Shown: one piece after another, positions 60,543 to 64,000 of the stretch | Layout: each line of letters starts with the position of its first letter | How positions within the stretch are numbered: position 1 is the stretch's first letter | NCBI RefSeq assembly: GCF_024397895.1 | Contig: NZ_CP073346.1 | Span: forward strand, 1,922,001-1,986,000 | DNA from: Pseudomonas benzenivorans | GTDB taxonomy: Bacteria > Pseudomonadota > Gammaproteobacteria > Pseudomonadales > Pseudomonadaceae | Reading direction: 5' to 3' | DNA: 64,000 bases | Notes under the pieces: generated by a model | Seen by the model: only the letters and a program-made list of their open reading frames with translations | Databases searched by the model: none | Told to the model about the DNA's origin: nothing | Position numbers and translations under genes: made by a program

Positions 60543-61067
60543 TCATTGCAAGGTTGATTGGCGCAACATCAGGGTGCCGTCGCGCTGAGTGAATTCGAGT
60601 TGTTTCAGGGCGCTCATGCCCAGCAGCACTTCCTCGCCGCCCATGCCGGGGGCGATCAGCGCGTCGACATCGTGCAGCACGATATCGCCCAGCTGCAGGC
60701 TGGCCAGTTGCGTGCGGTGGGCCGTGGCACGGCCGTTGGCGGTGCTGATGGTGATCGCCGTGCCGGCGCGCAAGCCCAGGCGCCTCGCCACCTCGACGGG
60801 CACCGCCACCTGGGTGGCGCCGGTGTCGAGGAGGAAGGTCACCGGCTCGCCGTTGATCCGCCCATCGGCGCGGTAATGCCCCTGACGACTGCTCGCCAGG
60901 CGCACTTCCACGTAGTCGCTGCCGTGCACCGACTCGGGATGCCGATTGGGGTTACGCCGGGACTCCTCCCAATCGCCGAAGAAGCGCGTGGCCAGCAGCA
61001 ACGCGGCGCCCCAGGCCAGCACCAGCATCACCCGTCCGGCCCGCCGCCCCGGCGCTTGCGTGCTCAT
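60543..61067 (-). CDS. Retropepsin-like aspartic protease, clan AA (TIGR02281 type)
   Basis: 174 residues. An N-terminal membrane helix (about 12-30, [19 protein letters not shown]) faces a periplasmic domain with the retropepsin signature [20 protein letters not shown] (D-T-G-A at about residue 80) and [20 protein letters not shown]. One Asp per subunit means that catalysis would need a dimer. The start codon overlaps the stop of the phytase-like gene by 4 bases and parC follows after 7 bases. The role of these small membrane proteases is not established. Confidence 0.88.
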   Translation of the reverse strand: MSTQAPGRRAGRVMLVLAWGAALLLATRFFGDWEESRRNPNRHPESVHGSDYVEVRLASSRQGHYRADGRINGEPVTFLLDTGATQVAVPVEVARRLGLRAGTAITISTANGRATAHRTQLASLQLGDIVLHDVDALIAPGMGGEEVLLGMSALKQLEFTQRDGTLMLRQSTLQ

Positions 61068-62046
61068 CGGCGGGCGCCCCAGCCGCCCTGCGGCGCGGCG
61101 AAACGCCAGACGATCGGCCGCGCCTCGCCATCGGCGCGGGCCTGGCCCTCATTGTCCAGCCCCACCCAGGCGCCGTCGGCGTCGATCCACAGGGCCTCGG
61201 TCTGGCCGTACGCCGAAGGATAGCGACGCGCCTCGGCGAGCGCCTCCGCGGCGAACGACCAGCAGCGCTCGACCGCGCCGTCACTCAGCTGGCGGCGACA
61301 GATGCGATGGGCCTGGCGCTCCAGGGTGAAGAGTTTTTCCTGGTGGAACGCCAGCCCGGAGAAGTCTCGCGGCCGGGCCTCGCCGCCCAGCTGCGCCGGC
61401 GCCGGCTCGCTACCGCCCTCGCCGACCAGTACACAGCCGCCGCTGCAGCGCCAGGACGCGCCGTGCCGATGCACCACCAACAGGCCGCGCCGATTGCGCT
61501 CGGCCGCCAGCCACAGGCGCTCGCCGGCCGGATCGACCGCCACGCCCTCGAACATCGCATTGAACCCGAGCAGCATGCCACTGGCGCGGGCCTGGCGCAC
61601 CACGGCCTCCGGCAGCGCCAGCCAGTTCGCCTCACCATGGGCAGTCAGCTGCAGCACCGCGGCCTTGGCCTCGCTGACCAGGTAACGGTTGCCCTGCCGG
61701 TCACAAGACAGCCCTTCGAAGTCCAGTCCGCCACCGCGCACCTGGCCAGCGACCCAGGTGCTCATGCGCAGCCCCCAGGGCAGCGGCACGGCCGGCGCCG
61801 GCGGCGCCTCGAAACGTTCGACCTCGGCCTGCCAGACCTCGGCGCCAGTCTGCAGACGGTACAGCCGATCATCCTCGCGATCCGACACCGCCCACAGGGT
61901 TTCGTCGCAGCGGGCCAGGCCCGAGAGGTTGCCGCCGACCATGCCCTCGACCGGGTGCTCGCCAATCAGCCGCAGCTCCTCGGGAGGCGGCGCGTCGGCC
62001 AGCGCCGCCGCCGCCACCAGCAGCAGCGCGACGCCCAGGCAACGCA

Positions 62047-62047
<1 letters not shown>
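61064..62047 (-). CDS. Phytase-like/esterase-like secreted beta-propeller protein
   Basis: 327 residues with a signal peptide (LGVALLLVAAAALA). The mature sequence shows LSGLARCDETLWAVSDREDD, GGLDFEGLSCDRQGNRYLVS, FEGVAVDPAGERLWLAAERN and FSGLAFHQEKLFTLERQAHR, the repeated S/F-D-E-G blades typical of the phytase-like (COG4222) family. Close relatives are annotated as esterase-like, but no catalytic triad is assigned. The start codon shares one base with the parE stop (TGATG) and the stop overlaps the next start (ATGA), so it is translated between the two topoisomerase subunits. Confidence 0.85.

Positions 62048-64000
<1,953 letters not shown>

Overview
The window is high-GC gammaproteobacterial chromosome. 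Gene content and order match the pseudomonads: rnr-rlmB, rpsF-rpsR-DUF2232-rplI-dnaB, purA-hisZ-yjeT-hflC-hflK-hflX-hfq-miaA-mutL-amiB-tsaE-nnr, queG/orn, rsgA-motAB, rhdA-psd-fimX-serB and parC/parE. From about 4 kb onwards it reads as Pseudomonas or a close relative. No rRNA, insertion sequence or CRISPR array was seen.

Layout. (1) 1-3.3 kb is the inner part of a mobile element that looks like a filamentous phage. It holds a replication-initiator-like gene cut by the window edge, a hairpin-rich intergenic stretch, three small overlapping leftward early genes and a divergent small repressor. Three palindromes of the form TATGGA-N5-TCCATA lie between the early genes and the repressor. Two AT-richer cargo genes and three 11-bp iterons follow. 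The element abuts a host BNR/YVTN-repeat gene whose 3' end is missing. (2) 4-18.5 kb is accessory metabolism and signalling: a MoaD/ThiS-like protein, MarC, two acetyltransferases, two orphan periplasmic binding proteins, a DksA-like zinc finger, oxaloacetate decarboxylase, small membrane proteins, an Hsp70 relative (YegD), a YgiQ radical SAM protein, a membrane diguanylate cyclase, and a VOC protein paired with a YafY/WYL regulator. (3) 18.5-42.9 kb is core information processing: replicative helicase, ribosomal proteins, RNase R and RlmB, twin tRNA-Leu(CAG), a chemoreceptor, the hfq-hflX-hflKC-hisZ-purA run, mismatch repair (MutL), tRNA modification (MiaA, TsaE, QueG), cell-wall amidase and oligoribonuclease. 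(4) 42.9-57.4 kb is a motility and membrane block: RsgA, MotAB, an HDOD protein, rhodanese, phosphatidylserine decarboxylase, a PilZ-like protein beside FimX, SerB, and a membrane protein with a degenerate cyclase-like domain. (5) 57.4-64 kb is a PqiC-like lipoprotein and the topoisomerase IV genes, with two small coupled genes between parE and parC.

Most operons read on the minus strand. Short ATGA or TGATG overlaps (rnr/rlmB, hflK/hflC, mutL/amiB, parE/phytase-like/protease) point to translational coupling. The parts most likely to be undescribed are the left-edge element with its operator array and hairpins, its small secreted Cys/His-rich product, the pseudo-cyclase protein, and the VOC/YafY operator. 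Functional calls rest on motif recognition by eye; no database search was run.
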